In this document: positions 44,430-56,191 of the stretch, piece by piece
Layout of the letters: every line of letters starts with the position of its first letter
How positions within the stretch are numbered: the first letter of the stretch is position 1
NCBI GenBank assembly: GCA_037953625.1
Contig: CM075653.1
Span: 3,596,001-3,660,000 of the forward strand
Source: Crotalaria pallida
Lineage: Eukaryota > Streptophyta > Magnoliopsida > Fabales > Fabaceae
Length of the DNA stretch: 64,000 nucleotides
Reading direction: 5' to 3'
Position numbers and translations under genes: made by a program
Notes under the pieces: generated by a model
The model's database searches: none
The model's input: the letters and a program-made list of their open reading frames with translations, nothing else
What the model was told of the DNA's origin: nothing

Positions 44430-46187
44430 CAATGAAGATGCAAATTGCAATTACGCAATTATGCAATTATGGGAACCAATTTGAAGTATTTAGCTATCAC
44501 AATAGTTTGAAATATTTGTTTGATCAGAAAGAGATGAATATAAGGTAGAGGTAGTGGATGGAATTCTTGGGAGATTATGAATTTGAATCACAATATCATC
44601 CTGAAAAGCAAATGTTGTAACAGATGCCCTCAGTCGAAAATTGTTGCATGCAAGTTCCATGATGATTAAAGAGCTAGAGTTGATTCAAGCTTTTAGCAAT
44701 TTTAACCTAGCAATCCAATTTGGAGACAAGAGAATCAGTATTGGAATGTTGCAAATAACGAACGACTTCCTAAGTCAAGTTTGTGAACTGTAAAAAGTTG
44801 ATATTGGATTGCAGGGGAAAAAAAGCTAGCAACTGAAGAAAAAGAACCGGACTTCCAAGAAGGATCGATGGAGTTTTGACATTCAAGAATCAGATTTGTA
44901 CAGCGGCTAATACAAAACTAAGAAGGTTAATTATGGATGAAACTCATAAAAGCAAGTTAAGTTTACATCCAAAATCAATTAAATTGTACGAGGACTTGAA
45001 AAAGTTATTCTGGTGTGCAGGTTTGAAACGTGAAGTAACTGAATATGTTTCTTTCTACTTAGTTTGTCAGAAGGCCAAGATAGAACACCAGAGACCAAGC
45101 GAAAAATTACAACCATTGGAACTTCCAATGTGGAAGTGGGACATTATTGCCATAGACATTGTCTCAAGGTTGCCAAAAACACTGTTAAGACAAGAAGCAA
45201 TATGGGTGGTCTAAGACAGGTTGACAAAAACTGTTCATTTCATCCCAGTCAACATGAGATATTCTTTGGAAAAGCTTATTACTCAATTGTACATCAATGA
45301 AGTAATTAGACTTCATGTTATGCCCTCGAGTGTTATTTCTGACAGAGATCCAATGTTTATTTCTCAATTTTGGCAAAGTTTACATCATGCTTTGGGAACC
45401 AAACTAAAAATGAGTTCAACTTACCATCCCTAAACAGATGGGACATTTGAACGCATTATTAAGTCATTAATAGGTTTATTGCGAGCCTGTGTCTTAGAAT
45501 ATCAAAGTATATGGGATTAGATGTTGCCTCTAGTGAAATTCACCTATAATATTAGTTTTCATGCAAGTATTATAATGACTCCATTTGAGGCATTATAGGG
45601 GCGAAAATGCAGAACCGCACTATGTTGATTCCAAGTGGGGGATAATTTGGTTATAAGTTCAGACATAGTCTAGGAAACAACAGAAAAAGTGAAAATGATT
45701 TGAGAGAAAATGAAAGTGACACAAGATTGTCAAAAGAGTTATGCCGATCAAAGAAGGAATTCACCTGAATTTCAAGAAAGGGATCATGTGTTCTTGATAA
45801 TTGTGCCAATCACTGGAGTGGCAAAATAATGAATCTAAAGAGGTTGACTCCTAAATTTATCAGTCCTTATCAAATATTAAAGAAAGTTGGACTTGTCGCT
45901 TATCAAATAGCCTACCTCCCCCGATTTGTCCAATATCCATGACGTGCTCTATTTGCCCCAATTGCGGAAATGCATCTATGATCCTTCTCATATTCTAAAT
46001 TCGGATGTGCTACCTTTTAAAGGAGAATTTAACCTTTGAAGTTAGTCCAGTACATATATCAGATAGAAGAATCAAGCAACTAAGAAGAAAGAATACCTTT
46101 GGTCAAAGTAATTTAGGATTAGAATGGTCTAACAAAAGCAAATTGGGAAACAGAATCACAGATGAAATGTTTGTATCCATTTCATTT
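44430..46187 (+). pseudogene. Ty3/Gypsy Tekay (Del)-like RNase H-integrase remnant
   Basis: Starts inside RNase H (FEVFSYHNSLKYLFDQKEMN, then YHPEKQ). Then come the integrase zinc-binding region and core (WKWDIIAIDIVSRLPKT at 45140, SSVISDRDPMF at 45330, TFERIIKSL at 45440: the D, D and E positions). A FSPYQILKKVG-like region follows, then a chromodomain-like tail ending at 46187 (EVSPVHISDRRIKQLRRK). Several stops and at least one frameshift. Reverse transcriptase and everything 5' are missing. Confidence 0.8.
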
Positions 46188-46220
46188 TAGTTGAACGAAA
46201 ACTATGGGATAAATTTTTAT

Positions 46221-48500
46221 AAGTGGGGGAGAATGTAATGTTCATGAATTCTATTCCAATTCTATGTAAATATTCGTTAAGATTTGGTAATAACATGATA
46301 GATGTGTTAAGTATTTCTAAAAGTGTGTAAGAATTGATTACTTGATGTGTAATAGAAGAAAAATGCAAAAATTTAAGAATCGAGGTTCTTGCTCAAGCGA
46401 GAAAATTTAGCTTAAGCGAGATGCTCAAAAGGGAAATTTTGAAAATTTTGATTGAGTGAAAATGTTTTGATGAGTAATTAAAAACATTAGTCCATTAATA
46501 CAAATTTAAGTGGAACACTTAACCTTTATGGCATTTTCTTGAATTTCTTGTATGGTTTGGCCTTATGTGGACTCAGTAGATGGTTGGCATGAGATATGTC
46601 TCTGGCGGTGAGATTTAAGCCTCATCATCACCTAAAACCAAATCAAAATCTTCCAAAAGCTCTCATGTCAATTTATGCCTTTGTCTATAATTGAGTGTGG
46701 AATGATTGTGAAACTTCTTTGTATCACACACTCAATTTCAGAAGGGAAAAACACTCTCAATTCGTGTGTTAAGCTCAATTTTAGTCAAGTAACAAAAATA
46801 TAACACATACAAGCTCAAAATCATCGATTTCTCTTCCTAAAGTTGCACCAGTATACTGTTTTCTGGTGCAATGTTGATGGCTGAGTTTTGGTAAGCAAAA
46901 CTTGATATAATTCCTTTATCTCAATTCTTTTCTCAGTATAAGATAGAATAATGTTGATTCTAATCATTGGTATGGTTGTTCTTTACAAAATATTGGCATT
47001 AAAATGAGATGAAAGAAGGGAAAAAGTAAGGATTTTGGCCAAAGAATTTAGTTACTATTCTATTGAATTAGTAACTTCCAATTTTCAATTCTTAGCTTGA
47101 GTTTCCTATAACTTCAATCTAAGGTATGAGAGAAGTTATTCATATCATTAGAATAACAATTTATAGCTCAAAGTGTAGTCTAAGCTTCCATGAAGCTTAA
47201 AGAACAAACTATGTGTAATGTGTAGTGATTAATTCACTTGGAGGTCAAAACATGCCATAGTAGGTATTTGAGAAAATTTTAACTAAGTTATATTCTAGTT
47301 ATAATCACTTGATTCATTGAAAATAAGGGTACAACAAAATATGACATGTTGAGTTGTTGATTATATGCTTATGCCTAATTGAGGTTTGATGTATGATAAT
47401 GATTAATTACATGTGGTAATGATTAATTCTATGACCTAACATGTTTAATTATATGTATAAGACATGTATGTATGAGTTTCAGATTGTTGGAATAAGTATT
47501 ATTGACATTGATATTGGAAATCCCAAGAAAAGTCTCAAAATTAGGGCATTTGGAATTAAGCATCAAGCCAAATCTTGCTTGAGTGAAAATATCCAAACGA
47601 AATTGAATCAATTTTTTTTTTAAAATGATATTTTGGGATTTTTAATACTAATTTTGAATGATGTAATTAATTGATAATTGTTCCAAGATACTGACAGAAT
47701 ATATGTATAATTAATTGGTGAAATCAAACGAATTAAATTAAATGAGTTTATACATACGAGGGGTGTGTAATATCGGAAAAAAAGAAGGAAATCAATTTAA
47801 TTCTGATGTTCACAAAATGAATAATAAGGAAATCATATGTAGCATTGGGTCAAGTGGCAAAAAGAGAAAGTAATCATATAATATGATTGACCTTAGTTTT
47901 CAAGTATAATGTTTGTAAGGGGCAGGTATAAACATTGATTTCGTATATGACCTTATCTCTGTAGAAAGAGGTATGTTAACGAGGTTTGTTGCAAGTAAAG
48001 TGTTAATTGTAAAAGTCATCTCCAAAAGTACAAGTATATCTAATTCCTCGGCATGAGAGTCTATTGCATGTATGAAGAAACACTTATAAGGGATATACTA
48101 ATAGATGCGTTTATGTCATATCCATGGCACTAGGGTATGGTGTAGACAAGATGCTTGTGGACGATGCATATGTATGGGAAATTAAATCCAAGAAAAAGAT
48201 TAAAGTTATGCATTCCTAGAATAAAGGTAAAAGAGATAATTATGATAATTGTTAAGACACTCGATTATCATATATCATATGTACGTATAACCTTTGCCGT
48301 TGGTTGTGATTGTTTACTTTTATCTATTTAAATTTTTATTCATTATTAATGATATGACTATGACCGACTCCTTGTTCCCAAATGTTTGGTAGGTACGAAA
48401 GATAGCTGTCTTTTCTCGAAAATGTTTGGGAATGATACTGCTCTCAACTGAGCGAGGGAGTTTGCCGTAGAGATTGTAACCATGGCTTTGGGGTGTAACA
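46221..48500 (+). repeat. Polypurine tract and candidate 3' LTR of the Tekay-like element
   Basis: AAGTGGGGGAGAA (46221-46233) is a good polypurine tract 34 bp after the pol end. The LTR would start TGTAATGTTC at 46234 and end near GGTGTAACA at 48500 (about 2.27 kb, suitable for Tekay). No second copy is present, so the 3' end is a guess from a TG...CA rule and a change in text. Confidence 0.45.
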
Positions 48501-48662
48501 TAGTTGTAAAACAATATATATCCTAGAGCATAATGTTTAATTAATGGTTGTTGTATTTTTTTTTGTGGATTTTATGTGTATGAACTATGAGAAGTGGATT
48601 TGTAATGTAATTATGGTTTTAATTTAATGCAAAAAATTATACCTATAAATTAAATAACTAAT

Positions 48663-49202
48663 TTGTTAAGGGGTAAAAATTGGGGAATTCCACTATGGCA
48701 CTCTTTTACAAAGGTGGGTGAGGTTTTGAATGTGTTCGTGCTGCAAAAGAAGAATCACCTTGGACCAAGCTTTTGCTTTGTGTGTTTCGTCAAGGTTGGT
48801 GATTCGCTACTGTTTGGCGAAATCAGAGGTTTAGGGGTGCTAAAATACAATCCAAGCAGGATGGCTTGGATTACAAAACACCTGATGATGACTTGTTATA
48901 TTGAGACATGGGTTTGTGGGTATGGTTGATACATTGGTTTTGAATGGTCTCTTTACACAGTGAGAGCGTCTCCATTGGTCTCATGATGTTTTGGTTGATA
49001 AACGTTATGTGCTAATGTGTTCCTTTGGCAGAACGTAATAAGAATTTCTTCAGCATGATTGTCTCTACTTTGGGAACTTGTATTCATCAAATGTATATCG
49101 ATGGAGGAAGGTTTGACATGGCCGTTTTGTTAATTCAAACATCTTTGTGGGACTCTATTAGCAAGGCAGTAAAGGTGCACGTGAATAAAATGGTTCACGA
49201 AG
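48663..49202 (+). pseudogene. Plant LINE ORF1-like remnant (5' part)
   Basis: An RRM-like stretch (GEVLNVFVLQKKNHLGPSF, then CFVCFVKVGDSLLF) and later FDMAVLLIQTSLWDSISKAV resemble plant LINE ORF1 proteins as I know them (RRM or DUF4283 followed by a hydrophobic strand pair). Frames shift between segments. Continues after the SINE and Copia at 54669. Confidence 0.5.
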
Positions 49203-49391
49203 TTATTATTATTTTTTGGTGTACACCAACCGGTACCCGGATCTGGTTTACCCAGAATCCGACTTATCTGGTTCGACCCAACTGAGCTCGCACTAAACGA
49301 TAGGGGTCTCCCAATGGGGGTTTCTTTATACCCAAGGCTCGAACTTGAGATCAGTTGGTTAAGGGACCAAGTGAGCTACCACTTGAGCAAC
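49203..49391 (-). repeat. tRNA-derived SINE
   Basis: On the minus strand the head GTTGCTCAAGTGGTAGCTCA has an A box (TAGCTCACTTGG), followed about 40 nt later by AAGTTCGAGCC as B box. The tail is TTGGTGTACACC then AAAAAATAATAATAAC. The Copia element at 49397 inserted five bases from the head, which hides any target duplication. Confidence 0.75.
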
Positions 49392-49396
49392 AATTT

Positions 49397-49687
49397 TATT
49401 AGAAAATGAAATGCACATTGAAATGAGAATCTGGCAGAGAAAAGAGAATACAGAAAAATTGATTTTCATTAATTGAACTAAGCTTCTATTACATCTATTT
49501 ATAGTAATGTACTACTCTAGAATCTTCTAACTAACTTCCAGCTGTCAACAACTCATAATTAACATATGCTTAATTAGAAATGATCCACTGCAGCACAGCC
49601 TAACTTGAAGCTTATGTACACAGATTTCTTCTTCAATTACTTGCAGCACGGGCTTCCTTTTCTGTTACTTCTTCAACATTGTTTAAC
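49397..49687 (-). repeat. 3' LTR of the Copia element at 49397-54663
   Basis: 291 bp. Lacks the 13-bp duplication seen in the other LTR. Confidence 0.95.
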
Positions 49688-49840
49688 ATCCCCGCAAGCT
49701 GGACTGTGTATAGAACTAAGTCCAAGCTTGCTGTTGAGAAATCTGAATAAATTAGGTGATAGAGCTTTAGTGAAACTGTCAGCCAATTGTAGACTAGATG
49801 AAATTGACATAAGATGAACTGTACCAGCTTCTATCTTGTC

Positions 49841-51418
49841 TCAAATAGAATGACAATCTAGTTCTATATGCTTTGTTCTCTCGTGAAATACAGGGTTACT
49901 GGCAATATATATTGCTGACTGATTATCACAGTAAATGACCACTGGATTAGGATGAGGAATTTGTAAATCATTCAGCAAATATAATAGCCACTGAGCTTCA
50001 CAACCTCCTAAAGCCAAAGCTCTATATTCTACCTTTGCTGAAGATCGTGATGTTGTTTTTTGTCTTTTGCTTTTCCATGAAATTAATGAGGTTCCTAAGA
50101 AAAAGCAATAGCCACTTACTGACCTTCTTGTATCAGGACATGTTGCCCAATTTGAATCTGTATATCCTTTTAATTCTGTGCCTGATGAAGCTGAAAAGAA
50201 TAGTCCAGATCCAGGTTGGTTCTTGAGATACCTGACTATTCCCTGTGCTGCCTTGAGATGAATATCAGTAGGACAATCTAAGAACTGACTCAATAAACCC
50301 ACAGAGAATGATATATCAGGTCTAGTATGTGTCAAGTATATCAGTTTTCCAAGCAATTTCCTGTATGATGTAGCATCAGATAATTTGTTCCCCCCATGCT
50401 TGGAAAACCTGATAGAATTGTCCATGGGAGTAGAGGCATGTTTTGCAGCTAATAAGCCAGTAGACTCCAACAGATCTAAAGTATACTTCCTCTGGCATAC
50501 ATGAATGCCCTTTGCTGATCTAGAAATCTCATAACCAAGGAAATACTTCAGCTGACCAAGATCCTTAATACTAAACTCAGCATCCAAAACAGATTTCAAG
50601 TGATTGATTTCATCCAAATCATTGCCTGTAAGAACTAGATCATCCACATAAACTAGAATTGCAGTGAATTTGGAATTTGCTCTTTTAAGAAAAAGAGAAT
50701 AATCTGCTTTGGACTTGACAAAACCACAGTGAGTTAGAGTAGTGGTCAACTTAGTATGCCATTGTCTACTGGCCTGTTTGAGTCCATACAACAACTTCTG
50801 TAGCTTGCAAACCTGATTCTTAGAACACTGCAAACTAGGAGGAGGTTGCATATATACTTCTTCCACAAGATCACCATGTAGAAATGCAGTATTCACATCC
50901 AATTGATACAAGAACCAATTGTTTGAGGCAGCAAGGGATAATAAAACTCTGATAGTAGTCATTTTAATAACAGGACTGAAAGTTTCTTGATAGTCTTTAC
51001 CTTCAGTTTGTGTATATCCCTTAGATACCAATCTGGCCTTGTGTCTCTCAATGGAGCCATTAGATCAGTGTTTGATCTTGAACACCCATTTGCAACCAAT
51101 GGCTTTCTTCCCATCAGGTAAATCAACCAGAATTCATGTGTTATTTTTATCCAAAGCTAACAATTCAGCATTAATTGCATCTCTCCAACAGTCAAACTGT
51201 ACTGCATCTGCATATGTTTTTGGTTCTATGGCACTAGAAATGGCTAAAATGAAAGCTTTATGAGAAGGAGAAAGAGAATCATAAGACAGAAAATCAGAAA
51301 GAGGATACCTTTCTGAAGCTGATTGTGGAGCTAAGTTGGAAGAAGCTAGCATACAATGGTAGTCCTGCAAATATGATGGTGCTTGTCTTACTCTATGAGG
51401 ATATCTAGGCTCAGGCAC
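49841..51418 (-). pseudogene. Copia reverse transcriptase and RNase H
   Basis: The part at 51134-51418 leads into RT and is broken near 51060 by an in-frame stop. 49841-51031 is a 396-codon ORF holding most of RT (VNTAFLHGDLVEEVYMQPP, YVDD at 128-131, then LGYEISRS) and RNase H (GYTDSNWATCPDTRRSVSGY, YCDNQSAI). A TGA after ELDCHSI at 49841 removes the last ~55 codons, which remain readable downstream to about 49700. Confidence 0.9.
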
Positions 51419-51435
51419 ATCAGGTTCAGGAGGTT

Positions 51436-52131
51436 CTAGATTAGGAGGTGGAGCAGATGAAAATGAATTGGAATCATAAGAAGATGAAGGGGAGGTCTGA
51501 GGTAAAAAGCCAGATTGTGTAGAAGGAGAAGAAAGAGGAACATTGGCACTGAAAAATGAAGGAGTTGTGAATAATCAAGAAATGAATCAGAGACAGAAAA
51601 AGAAAAAATTGGAGAAGGTAAGGAATCAGTTTGTGATGGATTATTAAGAAAAGGAAAAATGTGCTCATAAAAACTAACATTTCTGGAAATGAAGATTTCA
51701 TGAGACTTGAGATCAAATAATATTGCTCCCTTAACCCCCTTTTGATAACCTAAAAAGATACACTTCTTGGCTCTAGGATCTAACTTCTTTCTATTAGCAG
51801 TGAGAGTAGAAGCATAACATAAACAACCAAAAGATTTGAGATCAGTCAGATTTGGATTTTGAGAAAACAAACACTGATAGGGTGATTTATTGGACAAAAA
51901 CACACTTGGTAATCGATTTATGAGATAAACGGCATGACTAATAGCATAAGTCCAGAGACATTTAGGCAAACTAGATTGAAACATTAGGGCCCTGCCAACA
52001 CCAAGGATGTGTTGATGCTTTCTCTCTACAATATCATTCTGTTGTGGAGATTCAACACAAGTGTGTTTGATGCTCAATGCCTTTTGAATTGTAAAAATCA
52101 GTGAGTTTGAATTCAAGGCCATTATCAGTTC
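51436..52131 (-). pseudogene. Copia integrase C-terminal half
   Basis: CVESPQQNDIVERKHQHILG carries the conserved integrase Glu. NRLPSVFLSNKSPYQCLF and LDPRAKKCIFLGYQKGVKG follow, typical of Copia integrase ends. The C-terminal part after about residue 170 is out of frame. Confidence 0.85.
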
Positions 52132-53865
52132 TTATGCTTTTACTTTAGAATCAAATTGTGTTTCAACCATGGATATAAAACTTTTGATATGACATGCTGT
52201 TTCAGATTTAAGTTTCATGAACATAATCCAAGTGTGTCTTGTGTGATCATCAACAATTGTAAGAAAATACTTATGACCAGAAATAGATGGAAAAGAAAGA
52301 GGACCCCAAATATCAATATGTATTAGATCAAAAGGTTTTATAGCATGAGATACACTGGAATTGAATGGAAATTTCCTATGCTTAGCAAGATGACAAACAT
52401 TACAGGGGTCTTTATTCTTATTACAGTCAATGAAGGGAAACATGCTATGTAAACTAACAAGCTTATTGTGAGCAGGATGACCTAGCCTATAGTGCCATAT
52501 ATCATTCTTATAACTAGTGTAGTTGTTAACAGAATGAGGAGCCTTGTAAGACAAATTTGCATAACTGAGTGCATACAGGCCTCTTGTCAAATCAGCTGCA
52601 CCAATCGTCTTCAAGGTAGTGATTTCCTGAATGCAACAATTTTGATCAGAAAAGGTTAATTTGCATTGAAGAGAATGAGTTAGTTTAGAAACTGAGATGA
52701 GATTGAAACTAAACTCGGGAATGAACAAAACATCATTGAGGTAAAATTCTTTGCTAAAGAAAACTGTTCCTGATGTATCAGCCATAACATGACTGCCATT
52801 AGGAAGTTTGACACTGATTGGCTTTATTTTCTTAAAACTCTGGAATTGAGATAAAGAAAAGCAAACATGATCAGTTGCACCAGTATCAAGAATCCAAGTT
52901 GCTGACATATTCTTGATACATGACAACATACACTGTATACCTGATGACATAGAGATTTTATTGTTTGGTTGAGATTTAGAGGAGATTTGGTTAGCACTAT
53001 GCAGATTCATTGAGTTGGACTGCTGAATTAATGCAAGCAATGCCTTATGCTGGTCTGGAGTAAAACTAACATTGGAATCATCATGATTTTCCTTCTGAGA
53101 ATCATCCTGGTCTTCATCAGAATCACCAGCTTCTGAGGTAGTGTAGTTGTTCACAGTGCCATTCTTTCTCATGGAATGAGGATAACCATGTTTTTTATAA
53201 CAAACATTTTTAGTGTGACCATTCCTATTACAATAGGTGCACACTTTCTGGTTATAACCTCTGTTAGATGAGGGACCTTTCCCTAAGATCGAATTGGAAT
53301 TAGAATTTCCAGAATTAGAATTACCAGAAGTTGCACTAGAACCTTTGTAACCTCTACCTCTACCTTTCCCTCTTGTATTATTACTGTCATTAGCTGCAGT
53401 ATTGAGTGTTATCTTAGAATCATCAATGTTCACATTCAGTTGCCTTTCTTGTTGTATAAGCATAGAGAAAACCTTATTAAGTCCAGGAAGAGGCTCCATT
53501 AACATGATCTGAGACCTCACTGCAGAATACTGCTCATTTAATCCCTTTAAGAATCGAATCACATAATCGTTTTCTCTATGAGCATGAATTATAGGAACTA
53601 ACTGACATGAACATTGAATCGCACAAGTACAAGAAGGAATAGGATTGAAATTCTCTAATTCTTGCCACAAACCTTTCAGATGAGTGAAGTAATTACTTAC
53701 AGACAAAGTGCCTTGCTTGTAAGAATAGATTTCTTCTTGCAAATCACAGATTCTGAATACATCTCCCTGATAGTATTGTTCCTTTAATTCATTCCATACC
53801 TCTGCAGCAGTCTCCAACCATAGCACATTGTGAGTAATAGACTTGTCAATTGATTGACTCAACAA
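52132..53865 (-). pseudogene. Copia gag, protease and integrase N-terminal half
   Basis: 577 codons. Gag core at 20-145, Gly/Asn/Ser-rich linker, CX2CX4HX4C zinc knuckle at residues 209-222. Protease active site WILDTGATDH at 324-333, pre-integrase HHCC region about 455-500 (WHYRLGHP, then CNVCHLAKH), and the first integrase Asp in HIDIWGPLS. It ends early (FDSKVKA, stop) where the integrase core should continue in another frame. The cause is a one-base loss near 52135, and a second shift occurs near 52060. Confidence 0.85.
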
Positions 53866-54121
53866 ATGATAATACTAGCGTATTGCATCTGTCCCATACA
53901 CCAAAGACAGGATCTGTGATTTCTGGTTTCAGAATCGAGCCATCAACAAATTTCAGCTTATTCTTAGTTTTCATCAGTGCCATAGCCATTGATCGAGACC
54001 AGGAATGATAATTCTCACCATTGAGCAGTGTAGGAACTAGGATCGCACCAGGATTTTCATTCGGATGAATGTAGTACACACTTGTAGTATCATATAGAGG
54101 ATTTGTTTCTGTCATTCTCAC
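53846..54121 (-). pseudogene. Copia gag N-terminus
   Basis: 91 codons from the likely true start at 54121. HPNENPGAILVPTLLNGENY and WSRSMAMALMKTKNK match the start of Copia gag-polypeptides (PF14244 type). A frameshift near 53860 breaks the join to the next ORF, which overlaps by 20 nt. Confidence 0.8.
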
Positions 54122-54346
54122 AATTGAAACAAAACAGAAATGATGAAGAAGAATCAGAAATCTTGATGAAGAATCACAATTGCAATCTCCACTTTTAGAA
54201 GTGTGAATTACAATTGAAGAAGCACAATCGCAATCTCCACCTGAAGGTGTGAATCACGATCGTAGAAGCAGAAGAAGAATTGAGAAGAATCTAGAGATGA
54301 AGATGAAGAATCAGAGTTGGCGCAGCAGAGCTGCTCCTAATTGAGG
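54122..54346 (-). repeat. Copia leader with an imperfect tandem repeat
   Basis: Between primer site and gag. CAATTGCAATCTCCACTTTT...GTGAATTACAATTG and CAATCGCAATCTCCACCTGA...GTGAATCACGATCG are adjacent ~50-bp relatives, each with internal inverted symmetry. Confidence 0.6.
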
Positions 54347-54359
54347 AGCTCTGATACCA

Positions 54360-54663
54360 TATTAGAAAATGAAATGCACATTGAAATGAGAATCTGGCAG
54401 AGAAAAGAGAATATAGAAAAACTGATTTTCATTAATTGAACTAAGCTTTTATTACATCTATTTATAGTAATGTACTACTCTAGAATCTTCTAACTAACTT
54501 CCTAACTAACTTCCAGCTGTCAATAGCTCATAATTAACATGTGCTTAATTAGAAATGATCCACTGCAGCACGGCCTAACTTGAAGCTTATGTACACAGAT
54601 TTCTTCTTCAATTACTTGCAGCACGGGCTTCCTTTTCTATTACTTCTTAAACATTGTTTAACA
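54360..54663 (-). repeat. 5' LTR of the Copia element at 49397-54663
   Basis: 304 bp. Contains TATTTATAGT-type text on the plus strand, whose complement could be a TATA box. The primer site (54347-54359) abuts it. Confidence 0.95.
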
Positions 54664-54668
54664 AATTT

Positions 54669-55210
54669 CGAGTTTCCATGGCTTACTTTTGGGTCAAGTA
54701 GTTTAGTTAAATAGGAAGTTCGTGGCGCTGTGTTGCTGAACCGGGTAGCGAAGGACGATGTGGGTTCGGATGGTTCTATGGAAGCGAATGATTTATCGTA
54801 CATTGATACAACAAAACAACAACATTCTAATGAAAATAATGTGGATTTGGTGTATGATGCTGTGTAAGAAGAGGATGAGGCTAAACCCGAGGATCCAATT
54901 AGAAAAAGGAATCCTCAAGGGGTTGAAATCGTCAATAAAGATGCTATAACTAGGGAGAGTATATGCTAATCAAATTCAATTACTTTAATGGATCCAATTA
55001 GATCCCTACATGATTCAGCTGTCAGCACTGAAAACCATGGGGGAGTATCACAATCTCCAATTTCTAGGAGAGCTAATATGAAAGCCCAACCTCTCGAGGG
55101 AGTGCCTCTTGCAAGCTCTTTTGGTGTGTTACTAAAGAGAAAACAAATACTTCTTCTAGTTCTTCTCAACACTAAATTGTGGAAAAGACTGGTGGTAGGA
55201 TAATTGATCG
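54669..55210 (+). pseudogene. Probable continuation of the LINE ORF1-like remnant
   Basis: Lies directly across the Copia insertion from the SINE. Short hydrophilic ORF pieces only (for example 54988-55203), with no domain I can name. Assigned by position. Confidence 0.35.
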
Positions 55211-55762
55211 CAAAAACTAAGACGACTCATTCAAAGAAATTCTTGAGTTTGATTTAGGTGTTTTTTAAGGTTGATTACTCTTTTAATTTGTGATAATGCT
55301 TATTGTTTTGGTAGGAGTTTTGATGTGGTTAATTCTTGTTATGATAAAATTTTATGGGTAGGAATTTTGTATTTTTATTTGGTTGGTGGTTTAGGAAAAT
55401 TGGTTTTTTTTTTCCTTCTATCATCTCTTGTTATGGCTCGAGTATTGATTTTAATACAATTTGCTTATAAAGAAAAAAATCAATTGAGGACAAAAAGTGT
55501 AATTAAGTGAAAAATTAACAACTTATACTCCCTCTAATCTCGTATATAAGTCATATTTTAGAAGATTTCCTATATTTATATTTATAAGTCACTTTTATTT
55601 TTTAGGAGGCATTTAATTTTTTTCCTGAATTACCACTATTAAAAACTGGTAATTTCACCCAAAAAAATGGTAATTTCAATTCTCCATCTAAACACTTATA
55701 CAAATACGAGAGTAAAAATATAAAATGATAAAAAAAATTAGGAATTAATTAACTTCAATTAA
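55211..55762. other. Intergenic DNA
   Basis: A CTCCCTCTAATCTCGTATAT MITE start at 55529 without a clear partner. Otherwise nothing recognised. Confidence 0.4.
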
Positions 55763-55767
55763 CCACC

Positions 55768-56186
55768 TGTTAAGACTTAAGCACATGAGAAGAGCCCAAC
55801 CCAAAAGACTAGTCTATTAGGTGGGAGAGCCTCATGGCTTAAGTACCACATTGAGTTTCCTAAGTTACTCAATGTGGAACTCCTAACATTGCCGCCCCCT
55901 TTAAGGGCCGACGTCCAAGGCGGCTTTCACTCTATCGACACTGACCCGATGATAGCCCTTTCTCTTTTGGCGGCTCCACTCACCTATCAGTATTCGGTAA
56001 TATACCTTAATCCAGTCTATAGGTAGCCCTTTCCGTGGTTCAACCTCTCAATGAAAGACACCAATTGTTAGGATTTAAGCACATGAGGAGAGCCCAACCC
56101 AAAAAACTAGTATATTAGGTGGGAGAGTCTCATGACTTAAGTACCACATTGAGTTTCCTAAGTTACTCAATGTGGGACTCCTAACA
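55768..56186 (-). mobile_element. TRIM (terminal-repeat retrotransposon in miniature)
   Basis: 419 bp with two 121-bp LTRs (55768-55888, 56066-56186) starting TGTTA and ending CTAACA, flanked by CCACC on both sides (55763-55767, 56187-56191). The LTRs differ at eight bases by my count. The interior has no ORF. A purine tract AAAGGGGGCGGCAA on the minus strand beside the left LTR sets the orientation. The primer site TGGTGTCTTTCATTGAG beside the right LTR does not match the initiator-Met type exactly. Confidence 0.88.
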
Positions 56187-56191
56187 CCACC

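Larger units (their letters stand above)
49397..54663 (-). mobile_element. Full-length Ty1/Copia LTR retrotransposon with frameshifts
   Basis: 5267 bp between AATTT duplications (49392-49396, 54664-54668). LTRs 49397-49687 and 54360-54663 differ, by my reading, at nine bases plus a 13-bp tandem duplication (CTAACTAACTTCC) in the right copy. The primer site TGGTATCAGAGCT touches the 5' LTR, and the polypurine tract (49688-49695) touches the 3' LTR. Gene order gag-protease-integrase-RT-RNase H is standard Copia. The gag begins like the 'gag-polypeptide of LTR copia-type' family. LTR ends are TGTTAAAC...CTAATA. Confidence 0.95.
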
